The notes under the pieces were generated by a model that saw nothing but the letters and a program-made list of their open reading frames with translations, was not told the origin of the DNA and did not search any database. A stretch of DNA of 64,000 nt, taken from Rhodococcus antarcticus. Its GTDB lineage: Bacteria; Actinomycetota; Actinomycetes; Mycobacteriales; Mycobacteriaceae. Positions within the stretch are counted from its first letter, which is position 1. Every line of letters starts with the position of its first letter. Of the stretch, positions 16,594 through 25,856 are shown in pieces. Both the position numbers and the translations under genes were made by a program. Location of the stretch: the NCBI RefSeq assembly GCF_026153295.1, contig NZ_CP110615.1, positions 2,852,001 through 2,916,000 of the forward strand, read 5' to 3'.

Positions 16594-17934
16594 TCAGCGG
16601 ACGGGGACCGACTGCTCGACGGCGGCCGCGACCACCGCCGGGGTCACCACCAGCACGGGCAGGCGCACCCCGGGCTCGCGGTCCAGGCGGAGCCGGAGCC
16701 CCTCGTGGCGGACCAGGTACAGCGCGCACCCCAGCCCGGTGAGCAGCGCGACCACCCCGCCGACCACCACCGGGGCCCGGCCGCCGTAGGTGTTCGCGAG
16801 CCACCCCAGCACGGGTCCCCCCACCGGGGTGCCGCCGAGGAAGCACAGCATGTAGATCCCCATCACCCGCCCCCGCATGTCCGCGGGGACCGCGAGCTGC
16901 ACCGTCGACATGGCCGAGGTGGTGAACACCAGCGACGCGACCCCCGCCGGGACCAGCACCACGCCGACGAGCATGTAGGTCGGCATGAGCCCGGCCGCGA
17001 TCTCGAACACCCCGAACGCTGCCGCCCCGCCCAGCAGCCGCCGGGTCCGTGGGCGCCCCGTGCGGCGCGCGGCCAGGGTGGCCCCGGTGAGGGTGCCCAC
17101 GGCGAGCAGGGTCAGCAGCAGCCCGTAGGAACCCGAGCCGCGGCCGAAGGTGTTGCGGGCCAGGATCGCAAGCGTGATGGGGAAGTTGAGGCTGAACGTG
17201 GCCACGAGGAACACCGCGACGAGCAGGATCCGCAGGTCGGGCCGCCCCCGCACGTAGGCCAGGCCCGCCCGCAGCTGGCCCGCCGTCCGCGGCGCGGGCA
17301 CCGAGCGGACCAGCTCGTCGGGACGCATGGCGAGCAGCCCGGCCAGCACGGCGGCGAACGTGCCGACGTTGACCAGGAACACCCAGCCGGTGCCCACCAC
17401 GGTGATCATCACCCCGGCGACGGCGGGGCCCACGATCCGCGCGAGGTTGAAGGTCAGCGAGTTCAGGCCGACGGCGTTGGTGAGGTGCGCCGGCCCCACC
17501 ATCTCCACGACGAACGACTGGCGCACCGGCGCGTCGACCGCGGACACGCAGCCCAGGGCCAGCGCGACGGCGTAGACGTGCCAGAGCTGCACGAGCCCGC
17601 CCACGTCCAGCAGGCCGAGCACGAGGGCGCACACGGCCATCAGCGCCTGGGTCAGCAGGATCAGGCGGCGCTTGTCGTAGCGGTCGGCGAGGACTCCGCC
17701 CCACATCGAGAACACCAGCGTCGGGCCGAACTGCAGCGCGGAGACCAGGCCGAGGGCCACGGCGTCACCACCGGTGAGGGTGAGCACGAGCCAGTCCTGC
17801 GCGACCCGCTGCATCCAAGTGCCCACGAGCGAGACGACCTGGCCGGAGGCCCAGAGCCGGTAGTTGCGGGTGTGCAGCGAGGCGAACATCGACGCGCGGG
17901 CGGGCGCGGCGGAGCGGGGTGCGGGCGTCGTCAC
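16594..17934 (-). CDS. MFS efflux transporter of the MFS_3 type
   Basis: 446 residues, about 12 helices. Signature pieces: LVGTWMQRVAQDWLVL, GGVLADRYDKRRLILL (motif A), SAVDAPVRQSFVVEMV and DMRGRVMGIYML, all typical of the MFS_3/EntS group of exporters. The GTG start overlaps the stop of the upstream marR gene (GTGA), so it is co-translated with and probably controlled by that repressor; the usual ligand of such pairs is a phenolic or drug-like compound. The C-terminus ends in a hydrophilic tail. Confidence 0.87.
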   Translation of the reverse strand: MTTPAPRSAAPARASMFASLHTRNYRLWASGQVVSLVGTWMQRVAQDWLVLTLTGGDAVALGLVSALQFGPTLVFSMWGGVLADRYDKRRLILLTQALMAVCALVLGLLDVGGLVQLWHVYAVALALGCVSAVDAPVRQSFVVEMVGPAHLTNAVGLNSLTFNLARIVGPAVAGVMITVVGTGWVFLVNVGTFAAVLAGLLAMRPDELVRSVPAPRTAGQLRAGLAYVRGRPDLRILLVAVFLVATFSLNFPITLAILARNTFGRGSGSYGLLLTLLAVGTLTGATLAARRTGRPRTRRLLGGAAAFGVFEIAAGLMPTYMLVGVVLVPAGVASLVFTTSAMSTVQLAVPADMRGRVMGIYMLCFLGGTPVGGPVLGWLANTYGGRAPVVVGGVVALLTGLGCALYLVRHEGLRLRLDREPGVRLPVLVVTPAVVAAAVEQSVPVR

Positions 17935-18470
17935 ACCGGGGTGCTGGAGGACGGGGTGCTGGAGGACGGGGTGCTGGAGGACGGGGTGCTGGAGGACGGG
18001 GCGCTGGAGGATCCGGTGCCGTTCGTGGTCGGTCGACGCAGGACCGTGTCCCGGCCCACGACCATCCGGTCGATGATGGCGGTGGCCGCCCGCAGCGTCT
18101 CCCGCTCGGACGGGTCGAGCTCGGCGAGCTTGCCGTCCATCCACACCTCGCGCGCGTGCACCTCGTCGGTGATGAACTGCGCTCCGGCCGCGGACATGGA
18201 CACGATCACCTGGCGGCCGTCGGTGGGGTGCGGCACCCGCTCGATGAAGCCCAGCTGCTCGAGCCCGGCGATGATCCGCGTCATCGACGGCGGCTGGACG
18301 CGCTCGCGCGCGGCGAGGGTGCCCGGCGTCATCGGCCCGTACATGTCCAGGGTGGACAGGGCCGAGACCTGGGTGAGGCTGACGCGCGTGTCACCGCGCT
18401 GCCCCCGCAGGCGCCGGTTCAGACGGACGACGGCCAGCCGCAGGTCGCTCGCGAGGTGGTCGTCGGACAT
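17931..18470 (-). CDS. MarR-family transcriptional regulator
   Basis: 179 residues with a winged helix-turn-helix: LTQVSALSTLDMYGPMTPGTLAARERVQPPSMTRIIAGLEQLGFIERVPHPTDGRQ, the last part being the wing with its conserved Asp-Gly-Arg. Homologue of Rv0880 in a conserved position. Residues from about 150 are a low-complexity Ser-Thr-Pro tail built by the 15-bp repeat and absent from most homologues. Probably a dimer that represses the co-translated MFS efflux gene and is released by a small aromatic ligand; that is inferred from context. ATG 18470 has no obvious strong Shine-Dalgarno. Confidence 0.9.
   Translation of the reverse strand: MSDDHLASDLRLAVVRLNRRLRGQRGDTRVSLTQVSALSTLDMYGPMTPGTLAARERVQPPSMTRIIAGLEQLGFIERVPHPTDGRQVIVSMSAAGAQFITDEVHAREVWMDGKLAELDPSERETLRAATAIIDRMVVGRDTVLRRPTTNGTGSSSAPSSSTPSSSTPSSSTPSSSTPV
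17938..18012. repeat. 15-bp minisatellite in the 3' end of marR
   Basis: Four exact copies of GGGGTGCTGGAGGAC (17938-17997) and a fifth with two changes (17998-18012). On the minus strand they encode a Ser/Thr/Pro pentapeptide repeated at the C-terminus of the MarR protein, ending only a few bases before the marR/MFS overlap. Confidence 0.95.
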
Positions 18471-18553
18471 GGTGGTTACTCTATCTCACCACTTTCGGGT
18501 GCTGGAAGGTTTGATGACCGCTGTACCCAGGTCGTGACCTGCGTGGGCGAAGG

Positions 18554-20014
18554 TCAGGACAACGCCTCGGTCACAGGACCCACGGCGAAGTACACGACGA
18601 ACAGCAGCGCGACCACCCAGAGCAGCGGGTGCGTCCGGCGGGCGTCGCCCCGGGCGGCCCGCAGCACCACCCAGGTGATGAAGCCGACGCCGATGCCGTT
18701 GGCGATGGAGTACGTGAAGGGCATGACGACGATGGTGAGGAAGGCGGGCAGCGCCACCGAGAAGTCGCTGAAGTCGATCTCCCGGACCTGGCCGACCATG
18801 AGCGCACCGACGACCACCAGCGCCGGGGCGGCGGCCTCGATCGGCACCACCGAGTACAGCGGTGTGAGGAACATGGCCGCCAGGAACAGCACGCCCGTGA
18901 CGACGTTGGCCAGGCCCGTCCGAGCCCCCTCGGCGATGCCCGAGGCCGACTCGATGAAGACGGTGTTCGAGGACGACGAGGCCGCCCCGCCCATCACCGC
19001 GCCCGCCCCCTCGACGACCAGCGCGCGGCCGATCCCGGGCAGGTTGCCGTCCTCGTCGACGAGCCCGGCCTCCTTTCCGAGGCCGGTCATGGTGCCCATG
19101 GCGTCGAAGAAGTTGGCCAGCACCAGCGTGAACACCAGCAGCGTCGCCGAGAGCGCACCGATCCGGGCGAACGCACCGAGGCTGAACTCCCCCACCAGGT
19201 GCAGGTCCGGCAGGCTCGCGAGGGTGTCGGGGACCGACGGCACCGAGAGGCTCCACCCCTTGGGGTTCGTGCCCGCCGAGGGCCCGACGTGGATGATCGC
19301 CTGGACGACGCCCGCGAGCACGGTGGTGACCACGATCCCGATGAGCAGCCCGCCCCGGACCTTGCGCACCACGAGCACCGCCATGAGCAGCAGCCCGAAG
19401 CAGAACACCGCGGTGGGCCACGAGGCGATGGAGCCCCCGATGCCCAGGCCCACGGGCACGGTGGTGGCGGCCGCGTCGGGCAGCCGACGGACGAACCCGG
19501 CGTCGACCAGGCCGATGAAGGCGATGAAGAGCCCGATGCCCGCGGCGATCGCCGCCTTGAGCTCGGTGGGCACGGCGGTGAACACCGCGGTGCGAAGCCC
19601 GGTGGCGGCGAGCACGACGATGACGAGACCCTCCACCACCACCAGGCCCATCGCCTCGGGCCAGGTCACCTGCGGGGCGATCGTCACGGCCACGAGGGTG
19701 TTGATGCCCAGGCCGGTGGCGATGGCGAAGGGGTAGTTGGCGATGATCCCGAACAGCACGCTCATCACCCCGGCGACCAGCGCCGTCACCGCAGCGACCT
19801 GGGCGACGGGCAGGATCGCGCCGGTGACGTCGGTCTTCGCGGCCGCGTCGTCGGGCGAGCTCGAGCCGAGCACCAGCGGGTTCAGCACCACGATGTAGGA
19901 CATGGTGACGAAGGTGACGAGCCCGCCGCGCAGCTCTCGCGACATCGTCGACCCGCGCTCGGAGACGTGGAAGTAGCGGTCGAGCAGGGTGCGCGACCCC
20001 GTTGCGGTGGCCAT
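18554..20014 (-). CDS. NCS2-family purine permease (AzgA type)
   Basis: 486 residues, about 12-14 helices. AzgA-like NCS2 proteins import hypoxanthine, guanine or adenine with protons. Signatures: LLDRYFHVSERGSTMSRELRGGLVTFVTMSYIVVLNPLVL at the N-terminus, the AIATGLGINTLVA segment (a non-Asn form of the first conserved motif), NFFDAMGTMTGLGKEAGLVDEDG, and MGGAASSSSNTVFIESASGIAEGARTGL. ATG 20014 is preceded by GGGAGGAG, a good Shine-Dalgarno. I see no purine riboswitch in the 130-base gap to the divergent DUF2530 gene. Confidence 0.9.
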   Translation of the reverse strand: MATATGSRTLLDRYFHVSERGSTMSRELRGGLVTFVTMSYIVVLNPLVLGSSSPDDAAAKTDVTGAILPVAQVAAVTALVAGVMSVLFGIIANYPFAIATGLGINTLVAVTIAPQVTWPEAMGLVVVEGLVIVVLAATGLRTAVFTAVPTELKAAIAAGIGLFIAFIGLVDAGFVRRLPDAAATTVPVGLGIGGSIASWPTAVFCFGLLLMAVLVVRKVRGGLLIGIVVTTVLAGVVQAIIHVGPSAGTNPKGWSLSVPSVPDTLASLPDLHLVGEFSLGAFARIGALSATLLVFTLVLANFFDAMGTMTGLGKEAGLVDEDGNLPGIGRALVVEGAGAVMGGAASSSSNTVFIESASGIAEGARTGLANVVTGVLFLAAMFLTPLYSVVPIEAAAPALVVVGALMVGQVREIDFSDFSVALPAFLTIVVMPFTYSIANGIGVGFITWVVLRAARGDARRTHPLLWVVALLFVVYFAVGPVTEALS

Positions 20015-20143
20015 GCTGGCTCCTCCCGGGGCTGCGCCCCTCGTGCGTGATTGCTGGACCCGGGCGGCGAGGTTTCCTTCACACAAGGAGGGCACCACGG
20101 ACGGTGCAGCGTAGCCAGCGGCGGGCGGCGCTACCCTGCGGCG

Positions 20144-20431
20144 GTGACCGAGCCCACCGTCCCGTCCCCCGACCAGGGGCCGCCCAGGGTGCCGGCGCTG
20201 CCGTCCGCGCTGGCCGACCCGCGCCCGGTGATGGCCGTGGGCACGGCGCTGTGGGCGGTGGTGCTCGTGGTGGTGGCCGTGCGGTCGCTGCTGGGCACCG
20301 ACGGGCTGGGCACCACGGTCGCGACGTGCGCCGTGGGGGTGGCCCTGGGTGCGATCGGCTACGGGATCTTCTTCTGGCAGCGCCGCACGGTGCACGGCGG
20401 CAGCGGGCGGGGCCAGCAGGGCATCAGCTGA
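20144..20431 (+). CDS. DUF2530 small membrane protein
   Basis: 95 residues with two hydrophobic helices (VMAVGTALWAVVLVVVAV and a second from about residue 55) and a basic tail; the DUF2530 family, homologue of Rv0879c. No known function. A TACCCT box at 20132-20137 lies exactly 6 bases before the GTG, so the message is leaderless. Its last 8 bases overlap the end of the convergent PAP2 gene. Confidence 0.8.
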   Translation: MTEPTVPSPDQGPPRVPALPSALADPRPVMAVGTALWAVVLVVVAVRSLLGTDGLGTTVATCAVGVALGAIGYGIFFWQRRTVHGGSGRGQQGIS

Positions 20432-21194
20432 CCGGCGCCCGCACCCGGAGCCGCAGGAGCACCGCTGCGACCAGGCACACCGTCGCCCACGTGCCCCCGA
20501 CGAGCCAGCCGCCGAGCACGTCGGTCACCCAGTGCACGCCGAGGTAGACCCGCGACACCCCCACGCCGAGCACGAGCAGCGCGGCCACCGAGGCGGCCGG
20601 CAGCCGCACCCACCGCCGCGCTGAGCACCGCCACACCAGCGACACCAGGGTGAGCGCGAGGACGATCGTGCCCAGGGCGTGGCCGGAGGGGAACGAGAGC
20701 GTCCCCTCGACGGCCAGCCGGGTGGTCTCGGGTGGGCGCTGCCGGCCCACCGCCGCCTTGCCCACCGCCACCAGCGTCCCCGCGCCGACCTGGGCGAGCG
20801 CGACCTGCCCCGCGCTGACCCACCGCCGCGCGAGCAGCAGGCCGACCACCACGACGATCGTGGTCGTGGCCACCACCGCCGTGTCGCCGAGGGTGGTGAC
20901 GGCGGCGAAGAACGTGCTCCACGCCGGCGTCCGGTGCTCGACGACCCAGCCGAGGGTCGGCCGGTCGAGCCCGGCGACCCCACCGCCGTCGAGCACGTCG
21001 TCCAGCACGAGCGCGCCGAGCAGGGTCAGCAGCAGCACCAGCAGCCCGCCGACGGCCAGCACCCGCCAGGCGGCTGAACCCCGCAACGCCCACGCCGAGC
21101 CCCCGCGCCCCAGGGCCCTGCGCACCAGGGCCCCGCGCCCCAGGGCCCCGCGCCCCAGGGCCCTGCGCACCAGGGCCCTGCGCACCAGGTTCAC
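20424..21194 (-). CDS. PAP2-family phosphatase with repeat-encoded N-terminus
   Basis: 256 residues; membrane phosphatase acting on lipid phosphates such as phosphatidic acid or undecaprenyl pyrophosphate. All three PAP2 motifs are present: KAAVGRQRP, FPSGHALG and SRVYLGVHWVTD. Residues 2-30 are Arg/Ala/Leu/Gly pentapeptides (RRALV, GRGAL) coded by a 15-bp minisatellite and giving a very basic cytoplasmic start. The GTG overlaps the stop of the Hsp90-like ATPase gene by GTGA, so it is the third gene of a DUF3027-ATPase-PAP2 operon. Confidence 0.88.
   Translation of the reverse strand: MNLVRRALVRRALGRGALGRGALVRRALGRGGSAWALRGSAAWRVLAVGGLLVLLLTLLGALVLDDVLDGGGVAGLDRPTLGWVVEHRTPAWSTFFAAVTTLGDTAVVATTTIVVVVGLLLARRWVSAGQVALAQVGAGTLVAVGKAAVGRQRPPETTRLAVEGTLSFPSGHALGTIVLALTLVSLVWRCSARRWVRLPAASVAALLVLGVGVSRVYLGVHWVTDVLGGWLVGGTWATVCLVAAVLLRLRVRAPVS
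21111..21185. repeat. 15-bp minisatellite in the 5' end of the PAP2 gene
   Basis: Five 15-base units (21111-21185) of two alternating types, CAGGGCCCTGCGCAC and CAGGGCCCCGCGCCC, with partial units on both sides. In frame with PAP2. It starts 9 bases from the ATPase/PAP2 overlap. Confidence 0.95.
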
Positions 21195-23977
21195 CGACGG
21201 ACCCCCACCACGTGCAGCAGCGCGGGCAGCAGACCGGCGGGCCCGGCGTGCACCGCGGAGCCGTCCACCCACCAGTCCACCGTCCGGACACCACCGTCGA
21301 GCTCGACCTGCAGCTCGGCGTGGCGCTGCGGTCCGCCCCCGGGCACGGCCACCCCCAGCTGGGCGCAGGCCAGCACCACCGCGGGCTCCGCGGCCCAGGC
21401 CACGGTCGTTCCGGTCCCGACCACGCGGGCGTGCGGCTCGTCAGAGGTGAGCCCGAGGTCGAGCAGCTCGGCCAGCGCGTCGGCCCCCGCCCCGAGCGCC
21501 CCCAGCACCAGCCGCGCGGGCGGGAGCACCTGGGCCCGCCAGGGCTCGTCGACCACGAGAGCGGTCGCGGCGTCCACGACGCTGCCGTCGACGGCGCGGA
21601 CCCGCTCGGGAACGTCCAGGTCCTCGACGTCGAGGGCGTCGCGGGTGAGGGCGTCGGCCAGCGCCGCGTGGGTGCCGGCGACGACCGCCGCCACCGGGTG
21701 CCGGGTGGGATCGGCGAGCCGCTCGAGCAGCAGCTCCGCCAGCGCGGGGTCGGACACGTCCTCACCCGCCAGCAGGGCCGGGTCCACCGCGGCACCCGGC
21801 AGGGGGTCGAGCAGCCCCTCGAAGGTGGTGGCCGTCGGCGCGCGCCAGTGCCCCAGCGGCGACGAGGACACCACGGCGTGCCGGCGCAGCCACCACGCGG
21901 TGTGCCCGCCGGGCTCCCGCACCGCGGCCAGGGTCGACGGCTCGGCGTGCAGCAGGGCCAGCGCCTGCGGCCACGCGGCCGGGTCGACGAGCTCGAGGTC
22001 GCGGACGGCGTGCACCCGGTGCGGGGCCGGGCTCGTCGCCCGCCACCACGCGTCCTCGTCGTCGAGGTCGTGGTCGGGCCCGCCCGCGTCCTCGTCGACC
22101 ACGACGGTGAACCCCCAGCCGACGCCGGCCGCCCGGAGCACGTCCGCCCCGTGCCGGGCGACGACGTCGGCGGACACGGTCGCGAAGGGGGCGCCGGCGG
22201 CGAGCAGCGCGGCCAGCGGCGCCCCCGGCAGCAGGAGCTCGTCGGCCGCGCGGAGCTCGGGGTCCACCCCGTCGTCGGGCAGCAGCAGGCCCCCGAGCCA
22301 CGGTTGCTCCCCCGGCCGCTCGCCCGCGGTGGCGACCAGGGCGAGCACCGCATCGGCGAGCTCACCGGCAGCGACCACGTCGGCACCGTCGAGGACGGCC
22401 ACCGCGTCGGCGAGCAGCGGGTCGGCCAGCAGCTCGGCGGCACCCAGCTCCCGCGCACCCAGCCGGGCCAGCAGCGGGTGCGCGGCCCCGGGGTGCACCA
22501 CGCGAAGCCCCGGCACCACGGCGTCCGCGGCGTCGACCAGCACCGCCGTCCGGGGACCCAGCACCGTCCGGCCGTCCACCAGCGGCACCGGGAGGCCCGC
22601 GAGCTCGGCCAGGGCGGCGCGGTCGTGCACCAGCGGATCGAGGGCGGCGTAGAGGTCGCGCCACCACGCGGGGTCGCGGGCGAGCCCGGCCACGGCGTCG
22701 GCCACCGCGGCGAGGCCGACCCCGGCGACCCCGACGGCCGCGAGCGCCGCAGCGTGCTCCGGCTCGGAGAACACGGGCACCAGCAGGCCCGGCAGCACCT
22801 CGGCGAGCAGCCACGCGAGCGCGGGGCTCGCCGGGTCCAGCACCACGGCCTCGCGCGGGCGCACGTCCGGCCCCGCCACCCCGGGCAGCCACGGGCGCTC
22901 CGCCAGCGCGGCGAGCACCTGGATCCGCAGCGCCTCGTCAACCTCGCTGCGCGGGAACCCCGGCCGTGGCACCAGCCGGGTCCGCTGCTCCGGGCCGAGC
23001 GCGGCCACCAGCAGCGGGTAGCCGTCCGCCAGCCCGTCCAGCGATGCCCCGGGCAGCAGCCGGCGGCGGTCCGGGGCGAGATCGACGTCCGCGACGAGCA
23101 CGGCGGGCAGGGAGAGCTCCTCGTCGGTCCGGGTCGGCGCCCTGAGCACGTCGCCGGCGCTCGGCACCACCTCACCGTGGACGAGCTCGACGAGCCACCG
23201 GGCCCGGCCGTCGGTGCGCTGCCACCAGGTGCGGCCGTCCACCTGCAGCTCGACCAGCCCGGGGACCAGCGCGCGCTCGGTCCGCTCGAACCTCCGGTCG
23301 CCCACCGTGATCGCGCCCAGCCCCGACAGCTCGAGCAGCAGCTCCGACGCCCGTCCGGCGAGGACGGCGAGCAGGCCCTCGCCGTCCACCCCGACCCGCA
23401 GCGGGAGGACCACCTCGGTGTCGGTCCCGGCGGGGGGCAGCTCGTCGTCGTCCCAGACCAGGCGCAGCACGGGCACCGGCCCGTCCACGCCGAGCTCGGC
23501 GCGCGTGCGGTCGGCCGAGAAGGCCACCGACCCGGTCCGGGAGAGCACCCGCGGGGCGTCGGTGAGGGAGAGCACGGCGGTGAACCCCACCCCGAAGCGG
23601 CCGACCCCGTCGGTCTTGCCCGAGGCCCGCAGCGCCGAGAGGGCGTGCACACCCCGGGTGTCCAGCCCGGCCCCGGTGTTGGCCACGCGCAGCGCACCGT
23701 CGACGAGGCGGACGGTCAGCTCCCCGAGCACACCGGCCCGGCTCGCGGCGTCGGCGGCGTTCTGCGCGAGCTCGGTGAGCACCCGGTCCCGGTACCCGCC
23801 GTGGACCAGGTCGGTCTCGGTGGCGGTGTCCTCGCGCAGCCGGGTGGGCGAGGATCGCCAGGTCTGCAGCGTGGACGCCCGCAGCGCCGCGGTCCCGAAC
23901 ACGTCGGCGCCCGTGACGTCGGCGCCGGCCCCGTCAGCACCGGAAGGACCCTCGCCGGCCACGCCGGGCGTGCTCAC
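21191..23977 (-). CDS. sacsin-type/Hsp90-like ATPase domain protein
   Basis: 928 residues. The N-terminal ~200 residues form a Bergerat (GHKL) ATPase: N-box ELAQNAADAASRAG, G1 box NTGAGLDTRG, and G2 GRFGVGFTAVLSL, arranged as in the sacsin N-terminal repeat and HSP90. The rest is a long Ala/Leu/Asp/Val-rich region without recognisable motifs. Actinobacterial members are often called molecular chaperone Hsp90, but no client or activity is known to me. GTG 23977 overlaps the DUF3027 stop and the gene's stop overlaps the PAP2 start, so it is tightly coupled in an operon. Confidence 0.8.
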   Translation of the reverse strand: MSTPGVAGEGPSGADGAGADVTGADVFGTAALRASTLQTWRSSPTRLREDTATETDLVHGGYRDRVLTELAQNAADAASRAGVLGELTVRLVDGALRVANTGAGLDTRGVHALSALRASGKTDGVGRFGVGFTAVLSLTDAPRVLSRTGSVAFSADRTRAELGVDGPVPVLRLVWDDDELPPAGTDTEVVLPLRVGVDGEGLLAVLAGRASELLLELSGLGAITVGDRRFERTERALVPGLVELQVDGRTWWQRTDGRARWLVELVHGEVVPSAGDVLRAPTRTDEELSLPAVLVADVDLAPDRRRLLPGASLDGLADGYPLLVAALGPEQRTRLVPRPGFPRSEVDEALRIQVLAALAERPWLPGVAGPDVRPREAVVLDPASPALAWLLAEVLPGLLVPVFSEPEHAAALAAVGVAGVGLAAVADAVAGLARDPAWWRDLYAALDPLVHDRAALAELAGLPVPLVDGRTVLGPRTAVLVDAADAVVPGLRVVHPGAAHPLLARLGARELGAAELLADPLLADAVAVLDGADVVAAGELADAVLALVATAGERPGEQPWLGGLLLPDDGVDPELRAADELLLPGAPLAALLAAGAPFATVSADVVARHGADVLRAAGVGWGFTVVVDEDAGGPDHDLDDEDAWWRATSPAPHRVHAVRDLELVDPAAWPQALALLHAEPSTLAAVREPGGHTAWWLRRHAVVSSSPLGHWRAPTATTFEGLLDPLPGAAVDPALLAGEDVSDPALAELLLERLADPTRHPVAAVVAGTHAALADALTRDALDVEDLDVPERVRAVDGSVVDAATALVVDEPWRAQVLPPARLVLGALGAGADALAELLDLGLTSDEPHARVVGTGTTVAWAAEPAVVLACAQLGVAVPGGGPQRHAELQVELDGGVRTVDWWVDGSAVHAGPAGLLPALLHVVGVRR

Positions 23978-24933
23978 TCCGCGCGGCTGGGCTCGTCCGG
24001 CTCGATCGGGGTGGCGGGGTCCAGCGGTGCCCCGGGCTCGGCCGGGGTGGGGGTGCCCTGCGGGCTGATCTCCGCCGGTGCCGGGTCGGGCTGGACCTCG
24101 GGCGATCCCGACGGGACCACCTCCGGGGCCTGCGCGGGGATCGGCTCGCCCGGCACGGTCTCGGTCGCCGGCACCTCGGCCCGCACGACCGCGACGATGT
24201 CCAGCAGGTCGTCGTCGTGGGAGAGCTCGGAGACGGGCGTGGCGGCCAGCTCGGCGACCACCGTGTCCGAGTGCGCCCCGCAGCCGTGCTCGGCGTGCAC
24301 CACCCGGCCGTCGGCGGACATCTCGTTGCCGCACACCCCGAAGGCCGCGCGCAGCGAGCCGCCCAGCGGGAGGTAGAAGCCGCACGTGCCGCAGTGCTGC
24401 TCGGCCGCCACCGCGACCGGCGCCCCGGGGCCGCCGTCACCGGAGAACCAGCGGTCGGCGGCGTCGAGGCGACCCTCACGGCTCATCACCTGGCGGCGGC
24501 CGAGGCCCACCTGCAGGGCGACCTCCTCGACGGCCGGGTCGTCGCTGGCGAGGTAGCCCGGGACCAGGCGCGGGTCGTCGGCCGGCGGGGGGAGCAGGTC
24601 GCCGGGACCGAGGTCGCCGGCGCGCACGCGCTCCTCCCAGGGCAGCCAGCCGGGCGAGACCAGCGCGTCGGCCCCCGGCAGCAGCACGACCTCGCTCACC
24701 GTGGCCCGCTCGTCCTCCGGGCAGGCGGCCACCACCACCGACCACTCCCACCCGTGGTAGCCGGCGAGCTCGGCGGCGAAGCGGTGGGTGGCCGAGTCCC
24801 CGTCCTCGTCGCGCACGCCCAGGTGCGCCCCGACCGCGCCCTCGCCCAGGTCTACGGCCGCGGCACGGGCCAGGTCGACGGCTCCGGCCAGGACGGGACG
24901 AACGACGGTCTCAGCGACGGGAAGGGTGCTCAC
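23974..24933 (-). CDS. DUF3027 family protein
   Basis: 319 residues; homologue of Rv0877. The folded part (about 1-235) contains WEWSVVVAACPEDERATVSEVVLLPG, PWEERVRAGDLGPGD and a cysteine-rich stretch EQHCGTCGFYLPL...FGVCGNE...EHGCGAHSDT that looks like a zinc site. The last ~80 residues are Pro/Glu-rich and disordered. GTG 24933 follows a CACAAT box by 7 bases (leaderless) and is divergent from a lipoprotein gene. First gene of a three-gene operon with overlapping frames. No known biochemical function. Confidence 0.82.
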   Translation of the reverse strand: MSTLPVAETVVRPVLAGAVDLARAAAVDLGEGAVGAHLGVRDEDGDSATHRFAAELAGYHGWEWSVVVAACPEDERATVSEVVLLPGADALVSPGWLPWEERVRAGDLGPGDLLPPPADDPRLVPGYLASDDPAVEEVALQVGLGRRQVMSREGRLDAADRWFSGDGGPGAPVAVAAEQHCGTCGFYLPLGGSLRAAFGVCGNEMSADGRVVHAEHGCGAHSDTVVAELAATPVSELSHDDDLLDIVAVVRAEVPATETVPGEPIPAQAPEVVPSGSPEVQPDPAPAEISPQGTPTPAEPGAPLDPATPIEPDEPSRAE

Positions 24934-24993
24934 CGCGCTGATTGTGCCGCATCCCAGGACAGCTGCGGCGCGGCGGACGGGCACACTGGGTCC

Positions 24994-25797
24994 GTGCGGA
25001 CCGCCCGGGTGCTCGTCACCAGCCTCGTGCTGGTGGGTCTGTCCGCCTGCGGGAGCCAGGACCCGGCCGCCGTGCTCACGGCCTCCTCGTCCGACCCGGG
25101 CATCGAGCAGCTCCGGGTGGAGGTCGTCAGCACCTCAGTGCACGACGCCACGGCCTTCACCCAGGGCCTGGAGGTGGACGACGGGCAGCTCTACGAGGGC
25201 ACCGGCCTGGAGGGGCGCTCCTCGGTCCGGCGCACCGACCTCGCCACCGGGACGGTGCAGGCCCGCCAGGAGCTCGCGCCGGACGTCTTCGGCGAGGGCG
25301 TGACCCTGGCCGGCGACCGGCTCTGGCAGCTCACCTGGAAGAACGGGGCGGCCATCGCGCGGGACCCGCAGACCCTGGCCGAGACGGGCCGGGCGGCGTA
25401 CGACGGCGAGGGCTGGGGCCTGTGCGCGCAGCCCGACCGGCTCGTCATGAGCAACGGCAGCGCCACCCTGACCTTCCGGGACCGCACCACCTTCGCCGTG
25501 CTGGGCACCGTGGACGTCACCGCGGCCGGCACCCCGCTGACCGAGATCAACGAGCTGGAGTGCACGCCGGACGGGCAGGTGTGGGCCAACGTGTGGAAGA
25601 CCGACCAGATCGTGCGCATCGACCCCGGCGCCGGACACGTGACCGCCGTGGTCGACGCCACCGGCCTGCTCACCCCCGAGCAGGCCGGCTCCGCGGACGT
25701 CCTCAACGGCATCGCCGCGCTGCCGGGCACCGACGAGTTCCTCGTCACCGGAAAGCTGTGGCCGACGGTGTTCACCGTCCGGTTCGTCCCCGCGTGA
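24994..25797 (+). CDS. glutaminyl-peptide cyclotransferase-like lipoprotein
   Basis: 267 residues. Signal peptide with a lipobox (LVGLSAC) so the mature Cys is lipidated and the protein faces outside the membrane. The remainder is the plant-type glutamine cyclotransferase beta-propeller: FTQGLEVDDGQLYEGTGLEGRSSVRR, GEGVTLAGDRLWQLTWKNG, YDGEGWGLC, INELECTPDGQVWANVWKTDQIVRID and VLNGIAALPGTDEFLVTGKLWP. Such enzymes turn N-terminal glutamine into pyroglutamate on exported proteins. A CACACT box lies 6 bases before the GTG (leaderless). Confidence 0.9.
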   Translation: MRTARVLVTSLVLVGLSACGSQDPAAVLTASSSDPGIEQLRVEVVSTSVHDATAFTQGLEVDDGQLYEGTGLEGRSSVRRTDLATGTVQARQELAPDVFGEGVTLAGDRLWQLTWKNGAAIARDPQTLAETGRAAYDGEGWGLCAQPDRLVMSNGSATLTFRDRTTFAVLGTVDVTAAGTPLTEINELECTPDGQVWANVWKTDQIVRIDPGAGHVTAVVDATGLLTPEQAGSADVLNGIAALPGTDEFLVTGKLWPTVFTVRFVPA

Positions 25798-25856
25798 CGC
25801 GTCCGCCCGGCCGTGGTGCGGGCCACCGAGACCCATCTGCGGCAGGATCGTTCCCC

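Noticed and set aside
19981-20143. purine riboswitch before the NCS2 permease
   Set aside because: The short leader shows none of the conserved purine-riboswitch loop sequences.
18012-21185. CRISPR-like array from the 15-bp repeats
   Set aside because: Units are contiguous with no spacers and lie inside coding frames.
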